Shown one piece after another: positions 33,905 through 44,964 of a stretch of DNA of 64,000 bases. Where the stretch lies: positions 7,565,158 to 7,629,157 of the forward strand of contig OX291560.1 of the NCBI GenBank assembly GCA_946406115.1, read 5' to 3'. The notes below the pieces were generated by a model. It was not told the DNA's origin, searched no databases, and saw only the letters and a list, made by a program, of their open reading frames with translations. The stretch is from Apoda limacodes. Taxonomy: Eukaryota; Arthropoda; Insecta; Lepidoptera; Limacodidae. Position numbers and translations under genes: made by a program. Position 1 is the stretch's first letter. Every line of letters begins with the position of its first letter.

Positions 33905-34112
33905 TTTTTTTACCACTTAGGTGGCAAACAAGCTTACGGTCCGCCTGATGGTAAACCGCAGCCTGTGGACGCTTGCAACACCTGAGCATCACTCGCGCGC
34001 TGCCTACCCTTCAAAAATCTAATTACTTCTTTCTTGAAAAAACCCACACTGTAGTCCTTAGAGCATGTTGCATGCGGGAGGAGGTTTCTCTTAAATCCCA
34101 CTATACAATGTA
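33905..34112 (-). mobile_element. Jockey-like LINE 3' end, minus strand
   Basis: The T run at 33905-33911 is the reversed poly(A). Next come 'accacttaggtggcaaacaa' and 'cttacggtccgcctgatgg', the reverse of the 3' end seen at 25100-25175. The minus strand then encodes VGFFKKEVIRFLKGRQRASD, matching the C-terminus of the 23141 ORF2. A short 5'-truncated copy. Confidence 0.85.
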
Positions 34113-34114
34113 AC

Positions 34115-34435
34115 ATGGTTACGGTAGCACGATGAAAATCTATGGACTAATTTAAATGTTAACCACTTCCGAAAATTTGTTATTTAATAAATAAAAAACA
34201 ATGAGATGAAAATATGTTGCCAGTAACACTTATAATTTATTGTAAAATATAAACACACACATAGCATCAAGTTAAATTGTCTATGTAATCGTAGCAATCA
34301 CTCTTAGGGCGGGTGTTCACTTACTAGTAGGTATTCGATTCGTTTTCGTGTTCGTAAAAGCTTTGGACCAGATGTATGGGACTGGTGTAGGTACTCATTT
34401 TTTATCGATTCGTTTTCGTGTTTTTTACGGACTTT
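34115..34435. other. Short direct repeat next to the inverted duplication
   Basis: 'tcgattcgttttcgtgtt' occurs at about 34336 and again at about 34405, flanking unrelated sequence. 'gggcgggtgttcacttacta' (34308 onward) may be the edge of a small repeat. No gene is present. Confidence 0.4.
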
Positions 34436-35233
34436 GTTCTCAGTTAATAATAATCATATGTAGTCAAAGCTACAATACACCTAGTATTCTTGTAAACCGT
34501 AAAACAATCCCTTATCATCCTTAGCTCCTTGTTTTGCTTCAAGCTGTCTTCGGTCAATTCTTGACTAGTATTATTTCTATAGTCTTCTTTCTGTAAATAT
34601 TAAATATGTAATATTATATATTAAATATGTTGATGTGAATTACAACTGTAACTTACATATAAGGTGCACATTATGCACTGAACTGTATAAATTAGGTAAA
34701 TTAAATATTTCTAAGTGAATTACAACTGCAACTTACATTTACAACTGTAACACTTTTTTTGCTTTTTGCTTCATATTACCATATAGTACTTTTAACTGGT
34801 CAACGGTACGTTATCCGCTGGTAGCAGCTGCATTGTAGGAGTTGCACAATTGATGACAAGCATCTCGTTTCTTGGTAAGAAATATGCCTCCAGATCTCTT
34901 ATCTTCTATGATGTGATTATACCTACAATAAAAAGTAGAAAGGTACTTAAAATATTAAACTTTACATTTATTTTTTATCACTTGCTTTAAACAAAAAAGC
35001 CTAATATTAAATGATTTGTATAACAAACATGAAACTCTTCGAAAAACGTGTTTGTGTTTATATAAATCTATTCGCAAATAGGTGCTTGGTGGGTTTCTTA
35101 CTTACTTTTTTGCTAAATCCATTAGTTTTTCTTTTTCCAAGGGTGTATAATTAGTACCACGAGATTTCTTTAACATTTTGAAACAAATATTGATAATTCA
35201 CACCTAAAACAAAATGCGTACCTATCACAGATA
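34436..35233 (-). repeat. Inverted duplicate of part of the Harbinger element
   Basis: Exact-length reverse complement of 36917-37714 (798 bp each, paired positions summing to 72150). I compared most of it and saw no mismatch. It therefore carries, on the minus strand, the start codon, first two exons and most of exon 3 of the Myb-like gene, including the same in-frame stop. Neither border is a transposon end. It lies outside both the Harbinger and the Tc1-like element, 107 bp from the latter's left end. Either a recent inverted duplication or an assembly fold-back. Confidence 0.95.
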
Positions 35234-35559
35234 GTTATAGTTGTAACACCAAAATTTATTTGAAATGAAAAATAAAATGCAAGTGGCCAGTAACATTTTT
35301 GGAACACGTTGTCAGAAAATATAGTTTACATATATTAGGTATAAATCGCGCCACGTAAGTTGAACCATGCGCAGTAACACATTTGCAGGTCCATTGAGGC
35401 GATTGTGCGACGTGCGGGGCATCGCGTAACCATAGCAACGCAGTAACGCTACGCTAGTCCTCGCGTAGTCATACTCAGTCCCTCGCCGACCGCGCACACT
35501 CCGCACAGCCCTAGGGTACAGTCACGCAATTAAGTTTTCCAAATATTTGTGTCACCTGT

Positions 35560-36460
35560 ATGCCAATGCCTCGACCACAACCAACCTTACGAAGACAGGC
35601 GAGACGTACGGTATTTGACGTTTATAATTATTTTATAAGAAAAAATAATAAAACTGTTGCTCTGAGTAAAGCCGCAGAAGCTACTAAGAAGTCTGTATCC
35701 ACAATAAAAAGGATATTAAAAGATAGCGAAAGCTCTGAATTTATAGTTGCGTTCGGAACGCCTGGTAAAAATAGGCAACGAATAAAACCAGTCACAGGAA
35801 TAGACGACTTTGACAAGGGGGTAATAAGACGATGTATTCATAACTTTCATAAAACTGAAAACGAATTGCTAACTCTTGGTAAACTTCGTGCAAAATTACG
35901 GTCGGATATCAATTTTAAAGGGTCTGTAAACAGTCTTCGCCGTATTATAAAGGAACTTGGATTTAAATGGAAAGCCACCTAGAACAATAGAAAACTTTTA
36001 ATAGAAACATCAACTATTAGGTTATTAAGAATAAATTACTTAAAAAAACTGAGGCATTACCGACTACAAAACATCAGTCATATGTTAACTCTTCTCATAC
36101 AACACCGAAAAGCTGAAATTATGAAACGTGGATTCGAACTCAATTGCTTCCAAATCTTCCCCCAGATTCGGTCATAGTTATCGACAATGCCTCATATCAT
36201 AACAAGAAATACGATTCAGCACCAAACTCTTACACAAAGAAAGCTGATATGCAGGCTTGGCTTTCAGAAAAACACATAACATTTACGCCTGAAACGCCTT
36301 TAAGTTAAATCCGAAATTATATGAATTGATAAAAAACAACAAAGATCTCTTAAAAACATTTAGTATTGACAAGATTTTTAAGGATCACGGCCATGACGTA
36401 CTACGCCTGCCGCCCTACCATCCGGATCTTAATCCTATCGAAATGGCATGGGCGGCTATC
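35560..36460 (+). pseudogene. IS630/Tc1-like transposase, part 1
   Basis: An intact 140-codon frame (35560-35979) begins with ATG and encodes a basic N-terminus and a helix-turn-helix segment (KTVALSKAAEATKKSVSTIK), the DNA-binding domain. After a stop, other frames continue it: QSYVNSSHTTPKS, a deletion near 36115, NYETWIRTQLLPNLPPDSVI, VIDNASYHNKKY (second catalytic Asp), ADMQAWLSEKHITFTP, a frameshift near 36302, and LRLPPYHPDLNPIEMAW (third catalytic residue, Glu). At the first catalytic position the frame reads TKHQSYV where a TDESYV-type motif is expected, so the first Asp appears changed to His. The gene is cut at 36463 by the Harbinger; the rest is at 41150-41493. Confidence 0.85.
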
Positions 36461-36529
36461 AGTCAGTTGCATGAAGCGCGTCATTAACGACTCCTTAACG
36501 AAAGACTCGTTAAATATAAGGATATCATC

Positions 36530-36680
36530 AGTTTATAGTGTTGCATGAACATCTTTAATACTGATCCTTTATGTTCATTTAGTAAAGGCGTCCTTAAGTG
36601 AATGGATTCTGATAAATGCATGAGGTTTAACGTTTCGTTTATCATAACTCCCAGGTCCTTTGCTGGCATTCCTGTAAAAA
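36530..36680 (-). other. Possible coding remnant near the Harbinger left end
   Basis: The minus strand reads PAKDLGVMINETLNLMHLSE, faintly like the post-RT region of LINEs, which often contains a 'KDLGV..D..L' block. The trace is short and lies close to the transposon end, so it may be a captured fragment or chance. Confidence 0.3.
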
Positions 36681-36916
36681 GTGCAACTATTACTCAGAAT
36701 TATAATAAAAATTAGAAAATTAGAGAATTAATAATTAAATTGTTTATATACCGCCAGCTTACGTTATTTTTGAGACGATATTAGTAATAAATGTGTTTTC
36801 GATTTTATTTTGAAATTGATTCATTTGAGAAGAAGAAAAAGAAGAAAAGAAGAAAGAAAAATTTATTTGAAACGAAACGTTATTCGTAAGTTTTGTTCAT
36901 GGTCTATGTTGTTGTT

Positions 36917-37714
36917 TATCTGTGATAGGTACGCATTTTGTTTTAGGTGTGAATTATCAATATTTGTTTCAAAATGTTAAAGAAATCTCGTGGTACTAAT
37001 TATACACCCTTGGAAAAAGAAAAACTAATGGATTTAGCAAAAAAGTAAGTAAGAAACCCACCAAGCACCTATTTGCGAATAGATTTATATAAACACAAAC
37101 ACGTTTTTCGAAGAGTTTCATGTTTGTTATACAAATCATTTAATATTAGGCTTTTTTGTTTAAAGCAAGTGATAAAAAATAAATGTAAAGTTTAATATTT
37201 TAAGTACCTTTCTACTTTTTATTGTAGGTATAATCACATCATAGAAGATAAGAGATCTGGAGGCATATTTCTTACCAAGAAACGAGATGCTTGTCATCAA
37301 TTGTGCAACTCCTACAATGCAGCTGCTACCAGCGGATAACGTACCGTTGACCAGTTAAAAGTACTATATGGTAATATGAAGCAAAAAGCAAAAAAAGTGT
37401 TACAGTTGTAAATGTAAGTTGCAGTTGTAATTCACTTAGAAATATTTAATTTACCTAATTTATACAGTTCAGTGCATAATGTGCACCTTATATGTAAGTT
37501 ACAGTTGTAATTCACATCAACATATTTAATATATAATATTACATATTTAATATTTACAGAAAGAAGACTATAGAAATAATACTAGTCAAGAATTGACCGA
37601 AGACAGCTTGAAGCAAAACAAGGAGCTAAGGATGATAAGGGATTGTTTTACGGTTTACAAGAATACTAGGTGTATTGTAGCTTTGACTACATATGATTAT
37701 TATTAACTGAGAAC
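36917..37714 (+). repeat. Right arm of the 798-bp inverted duplication
   Basis: This is the original location, continuous with the rest of the Harbinger gene on both sides. The inverted copy is at 34436-35233. The loop between the arms is 1683 bp and contains the left end of the Tc1-like element and part 1 of its transposase. Confidence 0.95.
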
Positions 37715-38737
37715 AACTACACTTATTACAGATAAAATGCCATGAGGCAGGTGGTAGTTGGGCTCCCACAGTAACGGAGGAAGATCTCAAAATTTTAGAA
37801 CTTATAAAGGAGCAGGTCCAGCCATTGCCTAACTCTTGTGATAGTGCTGCTGTATACTTCAAAGGTTTTATATTGTGGTAAATTTATTATTCTTTTTATT
37901 TTTAATTTCTTTGTGCGATACTAATTTGTGTTTGTTTGCAGATCAAGATATAATGCTGGATATGGATGGGGACTCGATACCCATAAAAGGCCATGATGTG
38001 ATATCTGAATCGGAGGTGCAAATCTTGTCCTTTCCATGTAAGTATTGAAATATTTAGGAATCATGATTTATTTTAAATAAGAATTGTAAACTTAAATTGT
38101 ATATACATTATGTTAACATCTATTTCCTAAATAAAGCTAAATAAATAAAAATAATGTATCCTTGCAGGTGAAGATTTACAGATTGTGCAAATTATGTAAT
38201 TCCCAAAAAATCATTTGCAACTATTGCCAAGGCCAGTCCAGTTGCTAAGAACTATGGTGAAAAAGGTTTTCATTTATTAACATACTCGTATATCTGGAAT
38301 ACATCTTTGTTTTGTTAGAAAGGTTAAGATTAAGAATATGCATATTTAGAAGTACATGCTTGTTTCAATCCTCCATCCAAGTAAACAAAATTATTTTTAA
38401 CTAGTAATAAACTTCACATGGACATTGAAAATTTATAATTTGTAACAAATATTTTTAAAATTATATGTACAGACCAATAAAATTATTGTGTATCTTTGCA
38501 GTTGCATCTACATCTACACCGCTTACTACACGCAGACCCAGAAAAATTATGAAAACCACCCTGAAAAGAAAGGCATCAAGCTACAAACAATTGTATTTTA
38601 AAAGAAAATGTGAATATGCATACTTGGAAAGAAAGAAATTGTACCAAGAGATAAGATTACGCCAAAAAGAGCACACTTTGTTTTTAAAAGAAAAAAATAA
38701 GTATTGCTTGAAACGCAGTTGGCTCAGTAATTTTTAA
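36974..38737 (+). pseudogene. Harbinger Myb/SANT-like accessory gene
   Basis: Seven exons can be traced with consensus splice sites: about 36974-37044, 37228-37390, 37560-37640, 37732-37864, 37942-38037, 38168-38265 and 38502-38737. The product begins MLKKSRGTNYTPLEKEKLMD, continues YNHIIEDKRSGGIFLTKKRD and RTVDQLKVLYGNMKQKAKK (the trihelix/Myb-like fold of insect zeste-like and Harbinger accessory proteins), then WAPTVTEEDLKILELIKEQV. It ends in a basic, probably coiled segment (YLERKKLYQEIRLRQKEH). In PIF/Harbinger systems this partner protein binds the transposon ends and helps nuclear import of the transposase. A TAA stop at 37336-37338 breaks exon 2, so the copy looks inactive. Exon limits are inferred from sequence, not transcripts. 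Confidence 0.82.
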
Positions 38738-38739
38738 AT

Positions 38740-39930
38740 AAATAACATACACTAATATCCTTGGTTTTTCTTTATTTACATTATTTTCGTCTAGAGTTTT
38801 AAGATAGCATATCTTTTTTAATGTAGTCTTAAATAGTTATATATTGACAATTGATAATCTAGACAGCGACAGAAAAAGTATCAATAAGCAGTTCTAACAC
38901 CTTAAAATAACTGCCCTTGTGTAATAACCTACGGTAAATTTTAGTGTTAATTCTTGATAAGAAAAAAAAGAATCCTATATTCCTCTAGGTTCCTCAAGCT
39001 TATCTTGTATATAAAGGAGCACCTGGCAATTAGGCAACTTGATGTTGCGATTCAAAGAACTAGTGCCCTGTAGTTTCACCTACTGAAAAAATTGTATTTG
39101 ATAGTCTTATTTGGTATAAAAAGTATTTTCTGTTCTGAGTCCCTCTAGCTAATCCTAAACCAAAAAGACCTAGCAATGAAGTGACCTAATATCACCACTC
39201 TGCAATTGTAAGAACTAATGTCCAGTGGTATAAACCCGCATAAAAATATATATTGTAGGAACTCTCATTTGGGATAAACAGTATCCTATGTACTATATCC
39301 ATCAAGCTATCCCTGTAGTGTCCTGTGTAGTATTTTCCTGTATCCTGTATTCTTTGTTCCTCCAATCAGATCAATTCTCGTCGCTATTACTGTTGTGCGG
39401 CAGCAAATATTAGATCTTCTGCCAGGCGAGGTGTTATGCCTGGGGACCGCCGTGGTCCACTTAACTTGCGCTTAGATTTCTATATATACTGAACTGATGT
39501 AGAAACTTCAATAGCGCGATATAGGACGCGTGACGTTAGTCTTGCTTGTAGCGGTATGATATGATCCGCTACACTGTCCTAAAAATTGGGTCAATTGAAT
39601 GGCACATTGCAATGTTAAGCAATAACAAAATTTTATATATTTTTTACATTTATATCTTGTTAAGATTAGTGTATTTAGCTTGTTGTCCCAAATAATATTC
39701 TTACAGGACATAATTTAGATGCCTAAATAATTTGACATAGATAGATTTGCATTGATTATAGAGATCATACCTAAACTTTATAACGATAAATCAAACAATG
39801 TTACTACACAGTAAAAGCTTTTAATTCCTTACCAATATATAGTTAGTGAGTTTTAATTTAGTCTTAATTAGTAGTGAGTTTTACCCAAAAGGTTTTCATT
39901 TAATAGGACTTTATATAAAATAAAACTTGA
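38740..39930. other. Interior of the Harbinger between its two genes
   Basis: AT-rich with no coding trace. 39508-39565 ('ggacgcgtgacgtta', 'ggtatgatatgat') has a diverged relative at 53450-53512 inside another element, suggesting a small repeat shared by both. Confidence 0.5.
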
Positions 39931-40694
39931 TTATACTGTAAAAACTGTGTTCACTAAAGCGGTTCTGACTGAAGAATCTTCATCGTGACCTATGTTGGAA
40001 TGTGTCTCATCATCAAAATCTATTTGCAAGTCTGTCATTGGCATAGTTTCTTGTAATTCAATTGCTATATTGTGGAGCATTGCCATTGATACAATTACTT
40101 TTAATATAGTATCCATTTTTCTCAATGAAATCCCTTTTTGAAGGCATGGAAATTTACGCTTCTATATACCAAAGCAACGTTCCACTGTATTCCTAGTAGT
40201 AACATGACTTCTATTATAAGCTTCTTGAGCGGGTGTTGGGGCTGTATAAATGGTGTTAACAAAAATCTTTTACAATTATAGTCACTATCGCCAAGTAGAT
40301 AGATGGTGATTTCCATAGTTACCACTTTCATTTCATAAATGAGCCAATTTTGCAAGCTCATTAGTGACCTTGTGTATTATTCGACAAATTGTAGATTTAT
40401 CAGCATTTATAGTATCAGATAAAACTATCTGAAAAGTGCCTGTAGCGTAGAATCTTAGTGTTACTAACTTAACAGCTGTGATAAACTATCGATGGGATTC
40501 GATCTCTTCGTTATTGCAGTAAGGTTATGTTTAATTTTTTCTAAAATATGCAAGACAACATTGTTAGGAAATATGAATCTGTCCTCAAATTCAACATCAT
40601 CATATTTGTCTAATAAATTGATTCTCTGTGGCATTGTTCTTATCCGTGGCACATCTTCCACCGAAGACAAGGATGTGAGGGAAGACACCGACAT
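39931..40694 (-). pseudogene. PIF/Harbinger DDE transposase, internally deleted
   Basis: The minus strand starts with ATG at 40694 and encodes EFEDRFIFPNNVVLHILEKI and LRFYATGTFQIVLSDTINAD, followed by KSTICRIIHKVTNELAKL, the N-terminal helical region. The central part with the first catalytic Asp is missing. Then come YLLGDSDYNCKRFLLTPFI (second Asp), YNRSHVTTRNTVERCFGI (third catalytic residue, Glu) and KRKFPCLQKG, ending with SMAMLHNIAIE and an acidic tail. Several frameshifts separate these blocks (for example near 40245). The enzyme would cut and paste the element using the 3-bp target site. In its present form it cannot work. Confidence 0.9.
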
Positions 40695-41149
40695 TGTCTG
40701 TAAGGAAAATTATCAAATTGTAAATTTATTTTCTGCCATTGGGTTATTTATATAAATTTAACGTTGTCAGGTAGGTACTTACAGATAACGTACGATGTAA
40801 GTTTTTGTTTTAACACAGAAGCTCAATGTAGATATAGCTGCAGTAGAAATAAACTTGACTATTTAATTAAGTTGCAATCGAAGAGAAAACAAAAACTAAT
40901 GTTCTGTTAATGACGCCTTCTTGACCTTTTAAATTTAAACTCAGTTATGTCAAAAATAAAGCTTCTTTAACTCCTAATGGCGATTCTTGCAGCGGATATT
41001 TTAGCCAATGCGGTGTTTGACAGTTCTAAGATTAAAGTTAAAGGCGCTTTAAAGCTGCACCTTTAAATCTCTTTTCTTGCAATACTTTGAAGGGCAATGA
41101 GCAGTTTAACGGTACCTTAAGTATTTAATGATCGTTCTTGCAACTGAGT

Positions 41150-41493
41150 GTATAAAGGGTTATGTCAGCAGCAAAAACATACGATGGAATGTGCCCCGTG
41201 TCATAGAGTTATTGCATAAATAAGTAAATGCAATGAGACCAAGTGATTGGAAAAAGCTATGCGACAAATTTAAGACGATCGAAGAAGCTTATGTCAAAAG
41301 CGACCACGTCATTGATGAAATGACGGAAGAATTTATAATAAGAGTTGGTGATTCTGACAGCAGTGATTCAGAATTGGATTCCTCAACTGAAAATGAAGAT
41401 GAAGTTGGATCTCCCGGCCCAAGTTCTGGTGCTATGCTAATTCAAAATTATGTAGAAGGTGTCATGCCGTTACCAATTAGTGACAGTGATTAA
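41150..41493 (+). pseudogene. IS630/Tc1-like transposase, part 2 (C-terminus)
   Basis: Immediately after the right AGT the frame reads KGYVSSKNIRWNVPRVIELL, then a stop (41212), then MRPSDWKKLCDKFKTIEEAY and an acidic serine-rich tail ending PISDSD. This continues the 'NPIEMAWAAI' block cut at 36460, so it is the C-terminal end of the same transposase. The stretch 41233-41493 remains open for 86 codons but has no independent meaning. A one-base frame change lies at the junction and a nonsense change just downstream. Confidence 0.85.
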
Positions 41494-41860
41494 AAACATA
41501 TACAACTTTTAACTACTTAATGTTATTATTTTATTGTAAAATTTCATTATACCTAATGAAAGATATAACGTATTTATGACTGTTCTAGTAAAACAGGATC
41601 TATTCATCGAAACATTGGTGATTAATTCACTCCATCGATTCATTTCATTAAGATATAATTGCTGTGTCTATATAGGTCTCGTGAGGCGGGCGCGGGGAAG
41701 TGCCAAACAATAAGTAAGTACTTAATAACCTACATAATATCTTAAGAAAAAAAATAAAATTTACGGGTCACGCACGAAACATACGTTAGTACTTTTTTTC
41801 CGTAGCTGTACCTGCGCAGATGACCGCCATTTTGGTTGAACTTACGTGGCGCGAGTTATA

Positions 41861-43595
41861 CAATAGATGGTGCTATTTAAAATTAGAATGTGTTATATAG
41901 ATTTTCCGTTCTGTCATATATATATATTAGAAAGTTTCGTTTTCCTCCCGCATTGCAGGTCAGTAATGAAACATACCTACCTTCAACACTGTACTTTTAG
42001 ATTTTCATGAAGGTTCTGTCCGAGCAGGTGTGATGTAAAGGTGTTTAAAACTCACGAAACACCAATATATCAATATCACTAAAACTATGTATTTTTTTAT
42101 ACAAAAAGATATGTCGAATTTATCTAATCTGTGACAAATCGACGAAAACGGCACTAAGTGGCGATTCAAGGGCCAATTACCATAACAATCTCGACGCATA
42201 AAGTTAAGATTACACTAATTAAGTGCCGCCGCACCGCCTGTGTCCCAAGATATCGACGATATAAATAAACCAACTTCTGATACATACTTAATTTGTACTG
42301 TTTTAAATCAGCTTAAAGTTAACAAGCCATAAATTGATCCTTTTAAATTAAACTTTGGGTTTCTTTACACAAAATCTTTGTGTCTATTATCCAAGTTGTC
42401 TCACTCAGTGTTACGTTTTGTTTTGTTTTTTTATTGTAGTAGTACCTACAGCTTAGCTTTTTTTTTATTATTTAATACATTGTTTTTAAATAACTGTATT
42501 GGTTTACGCGGCGCACGCTAGTAAAGCTTCCAGGCGTCTTGATTCTTTCTACAATCTTTAACAAACTTCGTCATATTTCAGCCAATTTACACAAAATCTG
42601 AATGATTGATACAGCTATACCTTCCTCATAAATGTATGAAAATCTGTTTGGAATTCATCGAGTTTATCGCGTTAAGACAAATTGACTGAAAGACAAACAA
42701 CTTTGTTTAATAATATGTTATAACAGGAAAACCTATAAGAAGTGCATGGTCTTAAAATGACGAGGTAAATCTCTCAACATTGTGTGTACAAACTTACAAA
42801 ATCAACTACAGTTTTTGAGTTACTAAAAATCTTTTAAGAAAACTATTAAATACGGAACTCTCAGTGTACGAATTCAACTCGCACTTGACTAATTTTTCTA
42901 AAGCCTGAGTGAAGGCTTATGAATAACAAAACTCAGTAACATTGAAACCTTCCTCCATTTCTAAAGTCGGCACAAACTCGTTTAAATCTATACATATATA
43001 TAGGTATATATATCTTATCCGTTGCTGGGATGAGAAACATGTAATTCGGAATATACCCTAAGTTCATGAAGAAAGGATTTTGCGAAATTCAGCCCCTAAG
43101 GTAAACTAGAGGTTGGAAGGTTTCAATCAATTTAATATAATAAAACCATGAAACAGAGTATATAGACCTTGAGTTGCAAGTATGGAGTGGCTTGTTTCAG
43201 CATATTTGCCAAATCACCCCTTAACGTGTTCAAATAGGATAAAATTAAGTAAGCATAGGACATCCATCGCTTGATACATAGAGACATTAAAATTAAAATA
43301 TTGATCAACTTAATAGTCCAACAGAAGTGAAACTTTACCAAACAAATAAAGTACAAGGTGAACCGCGACAGACTCAGCGTGAATCCAAATAAACTCAACT
43401 TATATTCCGCATCTTCTTCCAGCATGACTACCATTCGAATTATTAAATTAAACCCTATTTCTTATGTATAAAGTGTCATTTAAAATGAAGCAACCTTTTT
43501 AGGTCATAATCGCTAAGTTTCAAGAATTTTACTTGATAAATAATAAACATGGTTTAGTTACCTAAAGACACCTTTACAGAACATTTTTTTTCTTA
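41861..43595. other. Unassigned stretch
   Basis: No gene or clear repeat. The 100-residue minus frame at 43132-43434 is hydrophobic and without known domain. A few (TA)n runs occur, for example at 42995-43015. Confidence 0.4.
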
Positions 43596-43599
43596 TTTA

Positions 43600-43725
43600 T
43601 TCAAATATACTTTTAAAAAGCACTTTTGAACTGTCAGTTTAATTATTAATTAAAAAAATTACCACCGGTTCGGAATGATTTACTACCGACAAGAACCGGC
43701 AAGAAACTCAGCAGTTAATCTTTTA
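43600..43725 (-). repeat. LINE 3'-end repeat ('gagtttcttgccggttctt'), minus
   Basis: Read in reverse it gives 'gagtttcttgccggttcttg' and 'cattccgaaccggtggtaat', a block also found at 51655-51790 (plus), 49770-49875 (minus), 57262-57305 (minus, end only) and 60625-60765 (plus). It is a common 3' region of lepidopteran LINE copies. Confidence 0.75.
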
Positions 43726-43736
43726 TATTTTTTACG

Positions 43737-43970
43737 TACAGTACGTTTTCAGAGAAACTTCCTCCCGTGAACGCTTAGTTTGTGGAATAAGCTGCCTGCC
43801 AAGGGTATTTCTAGGGGCAACAGAATAGGGTTCTTCAAGAAAGGAGCAACTGATTTTTGAAGAATCAGCAACGTGCGAGTTATGCCACTGGTGTTACAAG
43901 CGTCCACTACAGTGACCAATTACCACTAGGCAGGCCGTGTGCTTATTTGCGACCTTAGTAGTATCAAAAA
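43737..43970 (+). mobile_element. Jockey-like LINE 3' end, short copy
   Basis: 'tacgttttcagagaaacttc', 'ccgtgaacgctt', 'ttcttcaagaaaggag' and 'taccactaggcaggccgtgt' match 24948-25165 with many substitutions. It begins immediately after the preceding repeat. Old and 5' truncated. Confidence 0.8.
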
Positions 43971-44457
43971 ACTCAATAATCAACAAAAACTCAGTTATCA
44001 CAGTCCGTAAATATACATTCTTGTTGCTACAAAACAGCTAAACTGTAGAATATTTTATTTTGTATACATTATTCCGTATATTATAAATACCAACATTGCA
44101 AAAGGAGAATAACTAGGTCATAAAATTTTATTACTAGCAATATTGACGCCATTCAGCTTGAAAATCATACAGAACAACCTGTTAGAGCTAAAAAATTACT
44201 AACTACAGTAACTATAATTACATAGCTGAACCGGACTAATTACAAGCATGTATCGTTACAGGTGTAGCACGCAAGCTGGCTATACACAGTGTTGCCAAAG
44301 TTTTTTGACTGAGATGCAGTCTCTAACCGCTTTTCCCTTTTTTTCCCCACTTTTATTTCTATATTTTATAATATTTTGCTTCCTAAATCGAACTGACTGC
44401 GGTGATGCTGTGGAGAAGTTTATTTAGTTAAGGGCTGTTTTGTTGATTTTGACATTA

Positions 44458-44700
44458 TACGCATTGAATGCGCTCAGTGGTGTCTATGCGCACATTCAAT
44501 CGTTCTGTTGACCAAAAATGAATGCGCTCTGACATCACTTCCGGACCGCATTCAACGCATTGGTTGCACAAGCTTGGGAGGTAGAGTAATGAATGCGCTG
44601 TCAAATAATGAACGGCCATATTGTTCGTTTACATTTGGTGAACAGAACGATTTCAATTCCAATGCGATGTCATAGCTCTCAATGCAGTCAATAGAACGCA
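44458..44700. repeat. Diverged fold-back sequence with 'gaatgcgct' motifs
   Basis: 'cattcaatcgttctgttgac' near 44494-44513 is matched in reverse by 'gtgaacagaacgatttcaat' near 44637-44656, and the flanking 'attgaatgcgctcag' and 'gctctcaatgcagtcaatag' also pair loosely. 'gaatgcgct' appears three times. Probably an old MITE-type element. Ends are not defined. Confidence 0.45.
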
Positions 44701-44834
44701 CCTTTAGTAAGCCTCTTTCTTCTATGGTGCGCCGCTTCTCCTGGTCCATTGTCTTCCGCTACGACAGAAGTCATTGGTCCATCAAGAAGGAATACATGAC
44801 AAAAGTATAGGTAAGTGATTTTATTTCAGTTTAG

Positions 44835-44960
44835 ATAGATACATAAATACTTTATTGAACACCAATATGATTTCATTTACATATAGAGAATTAATTACAA
44901 TTAGGCGGTCTTATCGCTTAAAAGAATTTCTACCAGACAACCTTAGGGTAGAGGATAATA
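44835..44960 (-). repeat. LINE-type 3' UTR repeat, minus strand
   Basis: Reverse strand reads 'ctaaggttgtctggtagaaa' and 'ttaagcgataagaccgccta', then 'ggtgttcaataaagta'. The 'aagcgataagaccgcc' block near a polyadenylation-like 'aataaagta' is a familiar 3' end of lepidopteran non-LTR elements. No coding portion is attached. Confidence 0.65.
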
Positions 44961-44964
44961 ACAA

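Larger units (their letters stand above)
36464..41146. mobile_element. PIF/Harbinger element, complete ends, defective genes
   Basis: A 4683-bp element. The left end 'cagttgcatgaagcgcgtca' and the reversed right end 'cagttgcaagaacgatcatt' are inverted repeats, perfect over the first eight bases and similar over about 24. Both sides are flanked by AGT (36461-36463 and 41147-41149), the 3-bp target duplication expected of PIF/Harbinger. Removing the element and one AGT rejoins the interrupted IS630-like transposase to within one base of frame. Inside are the two genes typical of the superfamily, a Myb/SANT-like gene and a DDE transposase on opposite strands. Confidence 0.93.
35340..41860 (+). 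mobile_element. Tc1/mariner-superfamily (IS630-like) element hosting a Harbinger
   Basis: The left end 'tataaatcgcgccacgtaag' (35340) and the reverse complement of the right end, 'tataactcgcgccacgtaag' (41860), form a 28-bp terminal inverted repeat with two mismatches. TA flanks are consistent with the TA target duplication of this superfamily. Without the nested Harbinger the element would be about 1.8 kb, normal for the group. Inside is one broken transposase gene in the plus orientation. The left subterminal region is GC-richer (35390-35520) than the surrounding DNA. Confidence 0.85.

Noticed and set aside
34436..35233. Independent second Harbinger insertion
   Set aside because: The copy begins and ends inside the element, without its 'cagttgca' ends or target duplication, and no mismatch to the original was found.
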